Assembly (NCBI GenBank): GCA_016218765.1
Contig: JACRCZ010000120.1
Span: 1 to 57,343 of the forward strand
Origin: Deltaproteobacteria bacterium
GTDB lineage: Bacteria; Myxococcota_A; Polyangia; DRWM01; JAAZOP01
Direction: 5' to 3'
DNA: 57,343 nucleotides
The notes below the pieces were generated by a model. That model saw only the letters and a program-made list of their open reading frames with translations. It was not told the origin of the DNA and searched no databases. This document shows positions 16,473 to 25,512 of the stretch, piece after piece (the stretch's first letter is position 1; every line of letters begins with the position of its first letter). The position numbers were made by a program, and so were the translations under genes.

Positions 16473-18869
16473 GTGAATGTCCTTGCGGCCGTTCATTTCT
16501 TCGCCTTCCTGATCTACTCGTATCTGGCGATTCACGTGTTCATGCGGGCGCCGCGGTCGCGGGTGCACCGGACGTTCCTGCTGGTGGCCGGGGTGTTCGC
16601 GTTCTGGGCGATCGCCTGGTCGTTCGCGCACGCGGCGCAGACGAGGGGCGAGTACGCGCGGCTGATGTTCGCCTCGCGAATGCTGGTGTCGATCATCCCA
16701 GCCGCGCTGCTGCATTTCTACCTCGTGTTCACGGAGGACGGGCCTTCCTCGTGGTTCCGGCGGCTGGGCCACGCGGTGATCTACGCGCCCGCGGTCGTGT
16801 TCATCGTGCGCGGGTTTCACGGAGCGTTCTTCTTCCAGGACGCGGAGCCGACGCGGTACGGCTGGCTCCAGAGCCCTGCTCTCGGGTCGGCATGGTACTG
16901 GGCGTTCAGCGTCTACTACGTCGGGTACTCGTTGGTGACGCAGGCCGTTGCGTGGCGTTGGGGCGGCAGGGCGGCGGAGCCCCGGCGTCGGCGGCAGGCG
17001 CGGATCATCGTGGGATGCGGGCTGGCGGCGCTGGGGTTGATCCTGGTTGACGGGACGGTGCTGCCGGCGGTTCTCGGCCGAGCGGTTCCGGGCCTGCCGA
17101 GCGTGCTGAGCGTGGTGTGGGTTGCCGGGATTGCGTGGGCCATCACGCGGCACGGGTTCCTCGACCTGGCGCCGGTGATGGTTCCCGGGGCGCTGGTGGA
17201 GGCGATTCCGGACGCGTTGGTGCTGACCGACCTTCGCGGGCGGATCCTGGCGGTGAACCGGGCGGCGTTGCGGACGTTGGAGCGTCCGGCCGGCGAGCTG
17301 GTCGGCCGGCCGTGGCGGGAGTTCCTGGCGCCGGAGCGGGCGGGGGACGGCGAGAGGCTGGCGGCGGCGGTGCGGTCCGGGCCGGTGGTGGGATTCGAGA
17401 CGGCGGCGAGGTCCGGGAGCGGGGAGGTGATTCCGCTCCTCGGGTCGGTTTCCCGCGTGCGCACTCCCGCCGGCGACGAGATCGGGTCGGTCGCGATCCT
17501 GCGGGACGATCGCGAGCGGCGGAGGGCGGAGGAGCGGATCCACCGTCTGGCGCATCACGATCCGCTGACGGATCTGCCGAACCGGTTGTTGTTCCGTGAC
17601 CGGCTGCAGCAGGCGGTCCACCGCGCGCAGCGTTACAAGCACGTGGTGGGGGTGTTGATCCTCGATGTCGACCGGCTGAAGGAGGTCAACGACCTGCGCG
17701 GCCACGAGGCGGGCGACGCGTTGCTGCGAGTCGTGGCGGAGCGATTGCTTGGGTGCCTGCGGGAGGGCGACACGGCGGCGCGGCTGGGGGGCGACGAGTT
17801 CGCGGTGGCGCTGCCGGAGCGTGGGGGATTGGAGGACGTGCTGGCGACGGGGCGGGCGATCCTGGCGGCGCTGCGCGAGCCCGTCGACATCGGCGGCGAG
17901 CCGGTGCACGGCGGCGCGAGCATCGGGATCGCGCTGTACCCCGGGGACGCGCGCGAGCCGGGCGGGCTGCTGGCGTGTGCGGATGCGGCGATGTACCGCG
18001 CGAAGCGCGCCGGGCGGAACGACCTGCGGGTGTTCGACGCGGCCGTCGAGCATTCTCCGGACAGCCGCCTGCTCGAGCGCGGCATCGCCCGGGCTCTCGA
18101 GGAGAATCGCTTCCGCCTCGACTACCAGCCGCAGGTCGAGGTGGGCACCGGTCGGGTGGTCGGGGTCGAGGCGCTGGTGCGCTGGGACGATCCCGAGCGG
18201 GGGGTGATTCCGCCGTTGGAGTTCCTGCCCGCGGCGGAGGAGAGCGGGCTCAGCGTGCCGCTGGGCGAATGGGTGCTGCGGACGGCGTGCACGCAGGTTG
18301 CGGCGTGGCAGGCGCAGGGTTTGCCGGCGGTGCGTCTGGCGGTGAACGTCTCGCCGCGGCAGCTGTTGCGCGAGGGTTTCGCGGAGTCGGTGTTGGCGAT
18401 CCTGACGAAGGTCGGCCTTGCGCCGGAGCGGTTGGAGCTCGAGGTGACGGAGCAGGGCGCGCGGCTGGATGCGAGGCGTGCGGGGGAGGTTTTCCGCCGG
18501 CTGCGGGAGGTCGGGATCCGGCTGGCGGTCGACGACCTGGGGACGGGGCAGACGTCGCTGGCGTTCCTGGCCCGATTTCCCGGGCAGACGTTGAAGATCG
18601 GGCAGGCGATCGTGCGGGAGCTGCCCGGGCGGGTGGAGCAGCGTGCGGTGGTGGCCGGGCTGATCGGGCTGGCGGGGGAGCTGGGGTTCGAGCGTGTGGT
18701 GGCCGAGGGGGTGGAGACGGAGGCGCAGCTCGCGTTCCTGCGGGAGGCGGGGTGTCCGGTCGTGCAGGGTTTCCTCACGGGCCGGCCGGCGGCGGCGCAT
18801 GCCGTCGCCGTGCGGCTGGGCGGGGCGGAGGCTGTCGTGGGGGCGGGGCGACCGGGGGGTAAGGCATGA
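16473..18869 (+). CDS. 7TM-PAS-GGDEF-EAL cyclic-di-GMP enzyme, copy 1
   Basis: The product is 798 residues. About 1-230 form a seven-helix histidine-kinase-type N-terminal membrane sensor (VNVLAAVHFFAFLIYSYLAI onward). A PAS domain follows (about 235-350, ALVEAIPDALVLTDLRGRIL). The GGDEF cyclase domain has RLGGDEFAVALPE with an RxxD inhibitory site (REGD) five residues before it. The EAL domain keeps YQPQ, VEALVRW, AVNVSPRQL, ELEVTEQG, VDDLGTGQ, LKIG and VAEGVETEAQ, so a phosphodiesterase could be active. The GTG at 16473 has GAGGGA upstream and begins the first helix; the frame opens earlier but adds non-conserved sequence. Its stop overlaps the next start (ATGA). Confidence 0.88.
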   Translation: MNVLAAVHFFAFLIYSYLAIHVFMRAPRSRVHRTFLLVAGVFAFWAIAWSFAHAAQTRGEYARLMFASRMLVSIIPAALLHFYLVFTEDGPSSWFRRLGHAVIYAPAVVFIVRGFHGAFFFQDAEPTRYGWLQSPALGSAWYWAFSVYYVGYSLVTQAVAWRWGGRAAEPRRRRQARIIVGCGLAALGLILVDGTVLPAVLGRAVPGLPSVLSVVWVAGIAWAITRHGFLDLAPVMVPGALVEAIPDALVLTDLRGRILAVNRAALRTLERPAGELVGRPWREFLAPERAGDGERLAAAVRSGPVVGFETAARSGSGEVIPLLGSVSRVRTPAGDEIGSVAILRDDRERRRAEERIHRLAHHDPLTDLPNRLLFRDRLQQAVHRAQRYKHVVGVLILDVDRLKEVNDLRGHEAGDALLRVVAERLLGCLREGDTAARLGGDEFAVALPERGGLEDVLATGRAILAALREPVDIGGEPVHGGASIGIALYPGDAREPGGLLACADAAMYRAKRAGRNDLRVFDAAVEHSPDSRLLERGIARALEENRFRLDYQPQVEVGTGRVVGVEALVRWDDPERGVIPPLEFLPAAEESGLSVPLGEWVLRTACTQVAAWQAQGLPAVRLAVNVSPRQLLREGFAESVLAILTKVGLAPERLELEVTEQGARLDARRAGEVFRRLREVGIRLAVDDLGTGQTSLAFLARFPGQTLKIGQAIVRELPGRVEQRAVVAGLIGLAGELGFERVVAEGVETEAQLAFLREAGCPVVQGFLTGRPAAAHAVAVRLGGAEAVVGAGRPGGKA

Positions 18870-21232
18870 ATCCGTTCGTGCTTCTGAACCTCGGGGCGGC
18901 GGCGGTGCACTTCGCGCATGCGGTCGCGGTGTTCCGGCGGGACCCTCGGGCGCCGGCCAACCGGATGCTGGCGTTGACCGGGCTTCTGTTCACCTGGTGG
19001 GGTCTCAGCTATGCCTTCGCGCAGGGGGCGACGGATTCCGCGACGTACTGGTGGTGGTATCGAGCGAGTGCGGTTTCGTGGACGCTCGCTCCGCCGGTGA
19101 TGCTGCACCTGCTGCTGCACATCGCGCGCGGGGTGGAGGTTTCGGGCGTCGGCCGGCGCTGGTACCGGGCGCTGATCTACCTTCCGGGGTTGGTGTTCCT
19201 GGTGCGGACGCTGACGGGGTCGATGTTCGTGGGGCGGATCGAGCGTGGTCCGTGGGGTTGGGTGGAGTACCCCGCGGAGGGCACGGCGTGGCCGTTGATC
19301 TTCAGCGCGTACTTCCTCGGTTGCCTGGTGGCGGGGATCCTGGCCTTCGTGGTGCAGGTCCGGCGCGAGCCGCACCTGCTTCGTCGCCGGCAGGCGAAGG
19401 TGGTGGTGCTCGCGGGCTCGGTGACGGTGGCGGGCATCACGCTGGTGGAGGTCGTGCTGCCTGCGGTGTATCAGCCGCTGCCGATCTTCTCGGCGTTTCT
19501 TGCCGTCGGGTGGACCGGGGGCGTGTGGTACGCGATGCAGCGGGCGGGGCTCTTGGAGGCGACGGTCGCGGCGGCCGCGGAGGAGATTCTCGCGGCGCTG
19601 GAGGATGCGGTGGTGCGGCTGGACGAGGCGGGCCGGATCCTCCAGGTCAACGGTGCGGCGGTCCGGATGTTCGGCCGCGACCCGGCCGAGCTGGTGGGGC
19701 GGAGCTGGACTGTCCTGTTGGCCGAGCAGCGGGTGGTGGACGAGGCGCGTCTGGAGCGTTTCCTGGCGGCGGGGCCGGTGGAGCACTTCGAGACGATCGG
19801 CCGGCGTGCTTCCGGGGAGACGATGCCGTTGTTCGTCTCGGCTGCCGGTGCCGGTGGGCGGGACGGGGGTCGTGCCGGCACGGTCCTGGTGGTGCGCGAC
19901 GCGTCGAATTTGCGGCGGACGGAGGAGCGGATCCACCAGCTGGCGCACCACGACGGGTTGACGGGGCTGCCGAACCGGCTGTTGTTCCGCGACCGGCTGG
20001 AGACGGCGCTGCATCGGGCCCGTCGGTGTGACGAGCCGCTCGGGGTGATGCTTGTGGATCTCGACGGCTTCAAGGCGGTGAACGATCGGCGGGGGCACGA
20101 GGCGGGGGATGCGGTGCTGCGGGCCGTCGCGGAGCGTCTTGCGGCGGGCGTGCGCAAGAGCGACACGGTGGCGCGGCTCGGAGGGGACGAATTCGGGGTC
20201 GTGCTTCCCGACCTGCGGCAAGCGGACGACGTGCTGGTGGTCGCGGATCGCCTGCTTGGCGCGTTGCGGGAGACGGTGGACGCGGGGGGGCGGGTTGTCG
20301 CGGTCCAGGCGAGCATCGGGGTCGGGATGCGACCGCAGCACGGGGACGACGCGGACGCGCTGCTGCGGGCGGCGGACGCCGCGATGTACCGCGTCAAGGC
20401 GACCGGGCAGGGGGGGTGTCGGGTCTGGGATCCCGCCTGGTCGGTGGAGACGCGGGGCCGGGTTCGGGCGGAGGAGCGGTTGCGGGAGGCGGTGGCGCGG
20501 AACGAGCTGGTGCTCCACTACCAGCCGCAGCGTTCGATCCGGGACGGTTCGCTGGTCGGGGTCGAGGCGTTGGTGCGCTGGCGGCATCCCGAGCGTGGGT
20601 TGCTCTTGCCGATGGATTTCCTGCCGGCGGCTGCGGCGGCGGGGCTGCTTCGGCCCATCGGGCGTTGGGTGCTGGAGGCGGCGGTGGCGCAGGCGTGTGC
20701 GTGGGAGGCCGCGGGGCATTTTTCGGGTCGCATGGCGGTGAACCTCTGGTCCGGGGAGCTGCGGAATCCGGAGCTGGCGGACGAGGTTGGCGGGTTGCTG
20801 GGGCGGACGGGGCTGCCTGCCGGCCGGCTGGAGCTGGAGCTGACGGAGGATGCCGAGGCGGTCGGGGACGAGACGGCAGTGCGCACGCTGGAGCGGCTCG
20901 GGGCGCTGGGCGTAGGGGTCACGCTCGACGATTTCGGATCGGGGCCGACGTCGCTGGTGTTCCTGGCGCGTTTCCCGGTGCGGACGTTGAAGCTGGGCCT
21001 GTCGTTGGTCGGCGCGCTGCCGGGGGACGCGGACGTCGCGGCCATCGTGCGTGCGGCCACGTCGTTCTCGCGGTCGACGGGGGTGGAGCGCGTGGTTGCG
21101 GAAGGGGTGGAGCGGGAGGAGCAGCTTGTGTTCCTGCGTGCGGCCGGGGTGGACGACGTGCAGGGGCACCTCATTGGCCGGCCGGTGCCTGGAGAGGAGT
21201 TGGATCTGACGCCGGTGCGCGAGTTGTTCTGA
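18866..21232 (+). CDS. 7TM-PAS-GGDEF-EAL cyclic-di-GMP enzyme, copy 2
   Basis: This 788-residue protein has the same domain order as the gene before it and is clearly a tandem duplicate: membrane sensor (1 to about 230), PAS (about 235-345, AALEDAVVRLDEAGRILQVN), GGDEF with RLGGDEFGVVLPD and an RKSD inhibitory site, then EAL. The EAL part retains YQPQ, VEALVRW, AVNLWSGEL, ELELTEDAEA, TLDDFGSG, LKLG and VAEGVEREEQ. It begins inside the previous stop codon, so the two proteins are coupled and probably made in fixed ratio. The membrane sensors differ enough that they may bind different ligands. Expected role is to set cyclic-di-GMP levels near the membrane, affecting motility or matrix production. 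Confidence 0.9.
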   Translation: MNPFVLLNLGAAAVHFAHAVAVFRRDPRAPANRMLALTGLLFTWWGLSYAFAQGATDSATYWWWYRASAVSWTLAPPVMLHLLLHIARGVEVSGVGRRWYRALIYLPGLVFLVRTLTGSMFVGRIERGPWGWVEYPAEGTAWPLIFSAYFLGCLVAGILAFVVQVRREPHLLRRRQAKVVVLAGSVTVAGITLVEVVLPAVYQPLPIFSAFLAVGWTGGVWYAMQRAGLLEATVAAAAEEILAALEDAVVRLDEAGRILQVNGAAVRMFGRDPAELVGRSWTVLLAEQRVVDEARLERFLAAGPVEHFETIGRRASGETMPLFVSAAGAGGRDGGRAGTVLVVRDASNLRRTEERIHQLAHHDGLTGLPNRLLFRDRLETALHRARRCDEPLGVMLVDLDGFKAVNDRRGHEAGDAVLRAVAERLAAGVRKSDTVARLGGDEFGVVLPDLRQADDVLVVADRLLGALRETVDAGGRVVAVQASIGVGMRPQHGDDADALLRAADAAMYRVKATGQGGCRVWDPAWSVETRGRVRAEERLREAVARNELVLHYQPQRSIRDGSLVGVEALVRWRHPERGLLLPMDFLPAAAAAGLLRPIGRWVLEAAVAQACAWEAAGHFSGRMAVNLWSGELRNPELADEVGGLLGRTGLPAGRLELELTEDAEAVGDETAVRTLERLGALGVGVTLDDFGSGPTSLVFLARFPVRTLKLGLSLVGALPGDADVAAIVRAATSFSRSTGVERVVAEGVEREEQLVFLRAAGVDDVQGHLIGRPVPGEELDLTPVRELF

Positions 21233-21262
21233 ACGGCTCATCCGGCGGCTTGCGTGGGCGCG

Positions 21263-23161
21263 TCAGGCTTTTTGGGACCGGGCGGGGGGAGGTGGAGAGG
21301 AGTTGGGTTTGGCGCGTGGTCGGGCGCGGCGTTGCAGGAGGAGGGCGAGGGCGGCGGCGAGGGCGGTGGCGGGGCCAGCGGAATGGTCGAGGGTGGTGAT
21401 GGAGCAGCCGCCGCCGGGGTTGCCGCCGGTTTTGGGCAGGACGGTGACTTCCTGGTCGAAGTTGACCCAGGAGGCGTTGTTGGCGGGGACTTCGTCGTTG
21501 CCCGAGGCATCGAGCTTGAGGGCGATGTAGTAGACGCCGGTGGGGAGATTGGACGGCACGGCGTAGTTGCCGAGGGTGGCGGCTTCGTAGGTCCAGCTCG
21601 TGAACGGCGGCATGATTCCGGGGAGCTGGACGGTCTTGGCGTAGGTGCAGCCGGTCCAGTCCATGCGCTTGGGGCAGAGGTGGACTTCGACCGTCATGGA
21701 GGAGAGGTGGTCCGTCCCCGGGGTCTGGACGGTGAACTCGCCGAGGAAGGAGAGGGTCGCTCCCTGTTCCACGACGGGTGCGGCGGGGCCGAAGGGTTCG
21801 TAGCCGGCGCTCTTGGTTCCTGGGAGGTCGATGACGGAGAAGGCGCTGATCATGCCGTCGTGGGAGCCGAGGTAGTAGTACGCGTCACGGATGGCCTCGG
21901 CGTCGTCGGCGGTGAGGGTTGCGAGCCTGTAGTTCTTGGGCGAGTAGTTCATGACGGAGTCGAAGGAGACGTTCTGGTATTCCCAGGGGTGTTTGAGGCC
22001 GTGGCCGTGGCCCAGCTCGTGGAGCATGGTCTGCTGGAAGCTCCAGGTGGTGGTGTCTCCGCGGGCGCCCTGTTCCTCGTCGAGGGTCCACTGGAAGGCT
22101 GGGTTGAGAGCGATGTCGGCTTCGGAGATGTCGCCCAGGAGGTTCTTGTAGGAGAAGGTGACGCCCAGCTCGTTCGAGCCCCATTTTCGGCCGAACTGGT
22201 TGAGCATCTGGGAGTTGGGCGGGAAGCCGGCGATGTCGAAGCGACCGTTGCCGAAGCCCCACTTGCTGTACGGGCCGATGATGTAGTGCACGCCTCCGCC
22301 GTAGGCGTTCCACTTGCTCATCTGGTACTGGTCGTGCGGGTACCAGATCCAGCCTGACGGGATGGCGTTCCATCCGATGGGCGTATCGGCGAGACCTTCC
22401 CAGCGGAACTTGAGGCCCGGGCGGCGGAGGGAGGCCCGCCGGACGGGTTCGGCGCCGTATTCCGTGCTCGGGCCGGCTTGGGGTGCGGCGGTCTTGGCGG
22501 CTTCTTCGGCGGCCGGGAGGCGCGGTGCGGGGTCGAGCTCGCGGTCGTTCGGGTCGAAGTCGCGGGCGGGCAGGGCGGGGTCTTCCTCGCGACGCGGGCG
22601 GGTCCACGGTGTTGCTTCGACCTGTTCGACGAAGGTGCGCACGCCGGCGAGGAAGTCCTCGAAGGGTACTTCGGCCGCGGTCGTGGAGCTCGGCAGGCTG
22701 CCGCCGGCGCCGGCGACGATGGTCGTGACGCCGTCCTCGCCGAGGACTTCCTGGAACGCGCCCTGGGCCGCGCCGGTGAGGGGAGAGAGGAGGGGCTGGG
22801 AGGGATCCTCGAGGAACAGCAGGTAGCGCGCGCCGACTTCGAGCGGGACGGTGAGGCAGGTTTCGACGGTGACCTCGCCGACGGTGCCGCCCGGCATGGA
22901 GAGGAGGAGGACGCCTTCGCTTTCGCCCTTGATCCACTCCAGGACCTCGATGGCGTATTCGGTTTCGATGAGGTTGCCGGCGGCGTTCCAGGCGGGGGCG
23001 GCGTTCACGACGACGCCGACGACGATGAGGTTCGACCAGCGGACGAGCTCTTCGGGGTTGAGGGGCCGCATGTGGGCGGTGGCGGTGGGGGTAGCGGTCG
23101 CGGTCGTTGCGAACAGCACAATTCCGAGCGTGGCCCGCAGGGTCGAGGGCACGGGTTTCAT
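21263..23161 (-). CDS. Secreted matrixin-like zinc metalloprotease with MYXO-CTERM-like tail
   Basis: The 632-residue protein has a signal peptide (LGIVLFATTATATPTATA). A region of about 200 residues follows that begins MRPLNPEELVRWSNLIVVG, then an acidic linker, then the protease domain. HELGHGHGLKH at about residue 380 is the zinc motif HExxHxxGxxH, and SVMNYSP is the Met-turn, placing it with matrixin/metzincin proteases. A beta-rich C-terminal part follows (LPTGVYYIALKLDASGNDEV). It ends in GGGCSITTLDHSAG, a hydrophobic helix LAAALALLL and RRARPRAK, the layout of a MYXO-CTERM sorting tail. It should be exported and surface-anchored or released. It is convergent with the GGDEF-EAL pair, 30 nt apart. 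Confidence 0.88.
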   Translation of the reverse strand: MKPVPSTLRATLGIVLFATTATATPTATAHMRPLNPEELVRWSNLIVVGVVVNAAPAWNAAGNLIETEYAIEVLEWIKGESEGVLLLSMPGGTVGEVTVETCLTVPLEVGARYLLFLEDPSQPLLSPLTGAAQGAFQEVLGEDGVTTIVAGAGGSLPSSTTAAEVPFEDFLAGVRTFVEQVEATPWTRPRREEDPALPARDFDPNDRELDPAPRLPAAEEAAKTAAPQAGPSTEYGAEPVRRASLRRPGLKFRWEGLADTPIGWNAIPSGWIWYPHDQYQMSKWNAYGGGVHYIIGPYSKWGFGNGRFDIAGFPPNSQMLNQFGRKWGSNELGVTFSYKNLLGDISEADIALNPAFQWTLDEEQGARGDTTTWSFQQTMLHELGHGHGLKHPWEYQNVSFDSVMNYSPKNYRLATLTADDAEAIRDAYYYLGSHDGMISAFSVIDLPGTKSAGYEPFGPAAPVVEQGATLSFLGEFTVQTPGTDHLSSMTVEVHLCPKRMDWTGCTYAKTVQLPGIMPPFTSWTYEAATLGNYAVPSNLPTGVYYIALKLDASGNDEVPANNASWVNFDQEVTVLPKTGGNPGGGCSITTLDHSAGPATALAAALALLLQRRARPRAKPNSSPPPPARSQKA

Positions 23162-23219
23162 GGTTCACCTCCCCGGCGACAGCGCATCGTCGCCCGGAGT
23201 GCAGCGTAACCACCGTGGG

Positions 23220-24245
23220 CTAGTTCGACAGACGGGCCTTGGTCCGGGATCTTGTTCCGCTGACGCGATTCCGCCCGGCGTGCTTGGCGCGGTAGAGCGC
23301 GACGTCGGCGCGTGCTTCCAGCTCCTCGGCCGTTTCGCGGCCGTTCCACTCGGCCAAGCCGATGGAGACGGTGAGGTGGAGGGCCAGATCGTCCGCGGCC
23401 TGGAACGGCTCGTCCGCGATCGTGCGACGGATGCGCTCCGCCGCGCGCTGTGCGGCCTCGAAGGTCGTTCCGGGCAGGACGAGGACGAACTCGTCGCCGC
23501 CGCGGCGGACGAGTGCGTCCTGGCGGCGGGTGGCGAGCCAGATGCGGTCGACGAAGAGCTTGAGCACGCGGTCGCCGATCGGGTGTCCCCAGCGGTCGTT
23601 GACGCGTTTGAAGCGGTCGAGGTCCAGGAGGAGGACGGAGACGGGGCGGAGGCGTCGGCGTCCGGATTCGATTTCATCCGACAGGCGTGGCAGGAGGTAG
23701 CGCCTGTTGTAGGCCATGGTGTGCTGATCGGTGATGGCGAGGCGCTCGAGGCGTGCCTTCTCGATCGGGGGCACGGCGCAGTTGGCGAGCAGGAGGGCGA
23801 GGTCCTGGTCTCTTCGGTCGAAGGTACGTGGTCGTGGCGAGGTGAGCGCGAGGACGCCGATGGTGCGGCCGGCGGACCAGAGCGGCACAGCGAGGATGGA
23901 GCGGATGCGGAATCCCTGGCCGGGGCGTCGAGCGAACCGCGGATCGCGTTTGGTGTCGTCGAGGCGAGCCACTTCCCCGTGTTCGACGACCCAGCCTGCG
24001 ACACCCTCTCCGGGGCGGAACTGGGCCGGGGTTTTGGACGCGCCGGCGCCCGAGCGTGCGCCGCAGAGGAGGCGTGTCCGGGAGTCGTCGAGGACGCGGA
24101 CGGAGGCGTGTTCCCCGGGGAGGAGGCGCAGGGCGGCGTCGGTCACCTGCTGCAGGGCTTTTTCGAGAGTCGGCTCCTGTGTCAGCCGTCGTGTCAGCTC
24201 GAGGAGCAGGTCCAGCACGTCTCTCGGACGCATCCTGGCCGTCAT
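23220..24245 (-). CDS. GAF-GGDEF diguanylate cyclase
   Basis: The soluble 341-residue protein has an N-terminal GAF domain (about 15-165; FRPGEGVAGWVVEHGEVARL, RSILAVPLWSAGRTIGVLAL) and a C-terminal GGDEF domain (about 170-335). The active-site loop is RRGGDEFVLVLPG, preceded at the correct distance by RRQD, an RxxD inhibitory site; LLLDLDRFKRVNDRWGH matches the nucleotide-binding strand. It should make cyclic-di-GMP in response to a small ligand sensed by GAF. It starts 58 nt before the metalloprotease start on the same strand, so it may lie downstream of a separate promoter or be weakly co-transcribed from 24245. It is the third cyclic-di-GMP gene in 8 kb. Confidence 0.9.
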   Translation of the reverse strand: MTARMRPRDVLDLLLELTRRLTQEPTLEKALQQVTDAALRLLPGEHASVRVLDDSRTRLLCGARSGAGASKTPAQFRPGEGVAGWVVEHGEVARLDDTKRDPRFARRPGQGFRIRSILAVPLWSAGRTIGVLALTSPRPRTFDRRDQDLALLLANCAVPPIEKARLERLAITDQHTMAYNRRYLLPRLSDEIESGRRRLRPVSVLLLDLDRFKRVNDRWGHPIGDRVLKLFVDRIWLATRRQDALVRRGGDEFVLVLPGTTFEAAQRAAERIRRTIADEPFQAADDLALHLTVSIGLAEWNGRETAEELEARADVALYRAKHAGRNRVSGTRSRTKARLSN

Positions 24246-24350
24246 GGCCCTTCCTCCTGCCCTCGCCCCCCCCGGGCACGCGGACTTGATCTTGCGCGTC
24301 CCGGAGGCCGGGGTCCAGACCGGAGTGGGGGTGGGGGGTGCGCCGCAGGC

Positions 24351-25508
24351 CTACGGTTCATGCAGGCCGGGGTCGTGAGGGATGCAGATTGTGCGCGAAT
24401 CCGGCATGGGAGAGGTGGTGAGGCCGGCTGGAGAGGTGGTGAGGTGGGAGCGAAGGAGTCGGAGGCGATCGGCCGGAGGGGCCTTTCGGATCTCCGATTC
24501 GAACGGGTATGGCCGTCGCGGGCGGTCAACCCCGAGCGCGACGCGCAGCTCGATTTCGAGGAGGATGGCTGGCGCTTCGAATTCGATGCGATTGACGGAC
24601 CAACGGTTCACGGGGGCGGCGGCATCGAGGCCACGAGGCAGGATGGCGCCGTCGGCGGCATGGCGGAGCAGGTGGCCGAGGCGAGCCGCGTTTTCGGCAT
24701 CGGTCGCGCAAGGGTCGAGCAGGACGGCACCGTCGGCCAGGAGCACTGGATCCTGTGCATCGAGGAAGCGAATTGACGGAGGCGGGCCGGTGCGTTCCAG
24801 CAGTCTGGACCCTGCTGCGGTAGAGGCGAGGAGATCGCGGATTCGAGCTGCGCGGGCGGGATCGTCCCACGCAGCCTCCGGAGGCACGCGGTCGTCGGTC
24901 CGCCCCGTCGTGCGTCGCCCGGCCCCGGCCCCGGCCGGGTCGCAGCCGGGTGCAGGAGCGGTGGCGAGCCAGAGGAGGCACGTGCGAGCCGCGAGGGATC
25001 GCACGAATGCGGAAGCAGTCGGCGAGCACGGCCTCCCCGTCGATCTCGAACAGCAGATCCTCCCGGCAGACGGTGCCGACGGCGCACAGCGCGGGGAGCC
25101 CGTCGAGTTCCCGCCGCGTGGCCAGCTCGTGGAAAGCGGCGACATCCTCGGCCCGCCGGGCTCGACGTCCACTCTTGCGAGCGCGGTGGCGGTGAGTGCC
25201 AAGCCCGGCGACACGGTCGCGTGCGGGCCCTGGAGGCGATCGGTCAGTGGTCCGATCGCGAACTGAAGGGCGAACGCGAGGGCGTTGTAGAGCAGGAACC
25301 AGAACACTCGCTGCTCCGGCAGCATCCACGCCACGAGGGTCGCCAGGACGAGGCTGGATGAGGCGTCGACGGCGAAGTGCCCGGGACCGAGGAAGGTAGG
25401 GGCAGCGTAGCCGGGCGCGGCGAGGCGGCGGCGGACGGTGGCGAGCGGGTCGCGAGCCAAGCCGGCCGGTTTCGCCGTTCCGCGTCCCGCCACCGCCGTT
25501 TCGCGCAC
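24351..25508 (-). pseudogene. Probably frameshifted gene, membrane N-terminus plus soluble C-terminus
   Basis: The nominal frame encodes 385 residues. Its start (LATVRRRLAAPGYAAPTFLG, then VDASSSLVLATLVAWMLPEQ and FWFLLYNALAFALQFAIGPL) looks like the first helices of a transporter-like protein. Its end (PPEAAWDDPARAARIRDLL, LLADGAVLLDPCATDAENAA) looks coding. Between about 25165 and 24990 that frame turns low-complexity, while the next frame reads a plausible protein (EDVAAFHELATRRELDGLPA, LLFEIDGEAVLADCFRIRAI) with stronger third-position GC. Two compensating shifts are the simplest reading. It starts five bases after the MYXO-CTERM gene stop. No family was assigned. Confidence 0.5.
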
Positions 25509-25512
25509 AACG

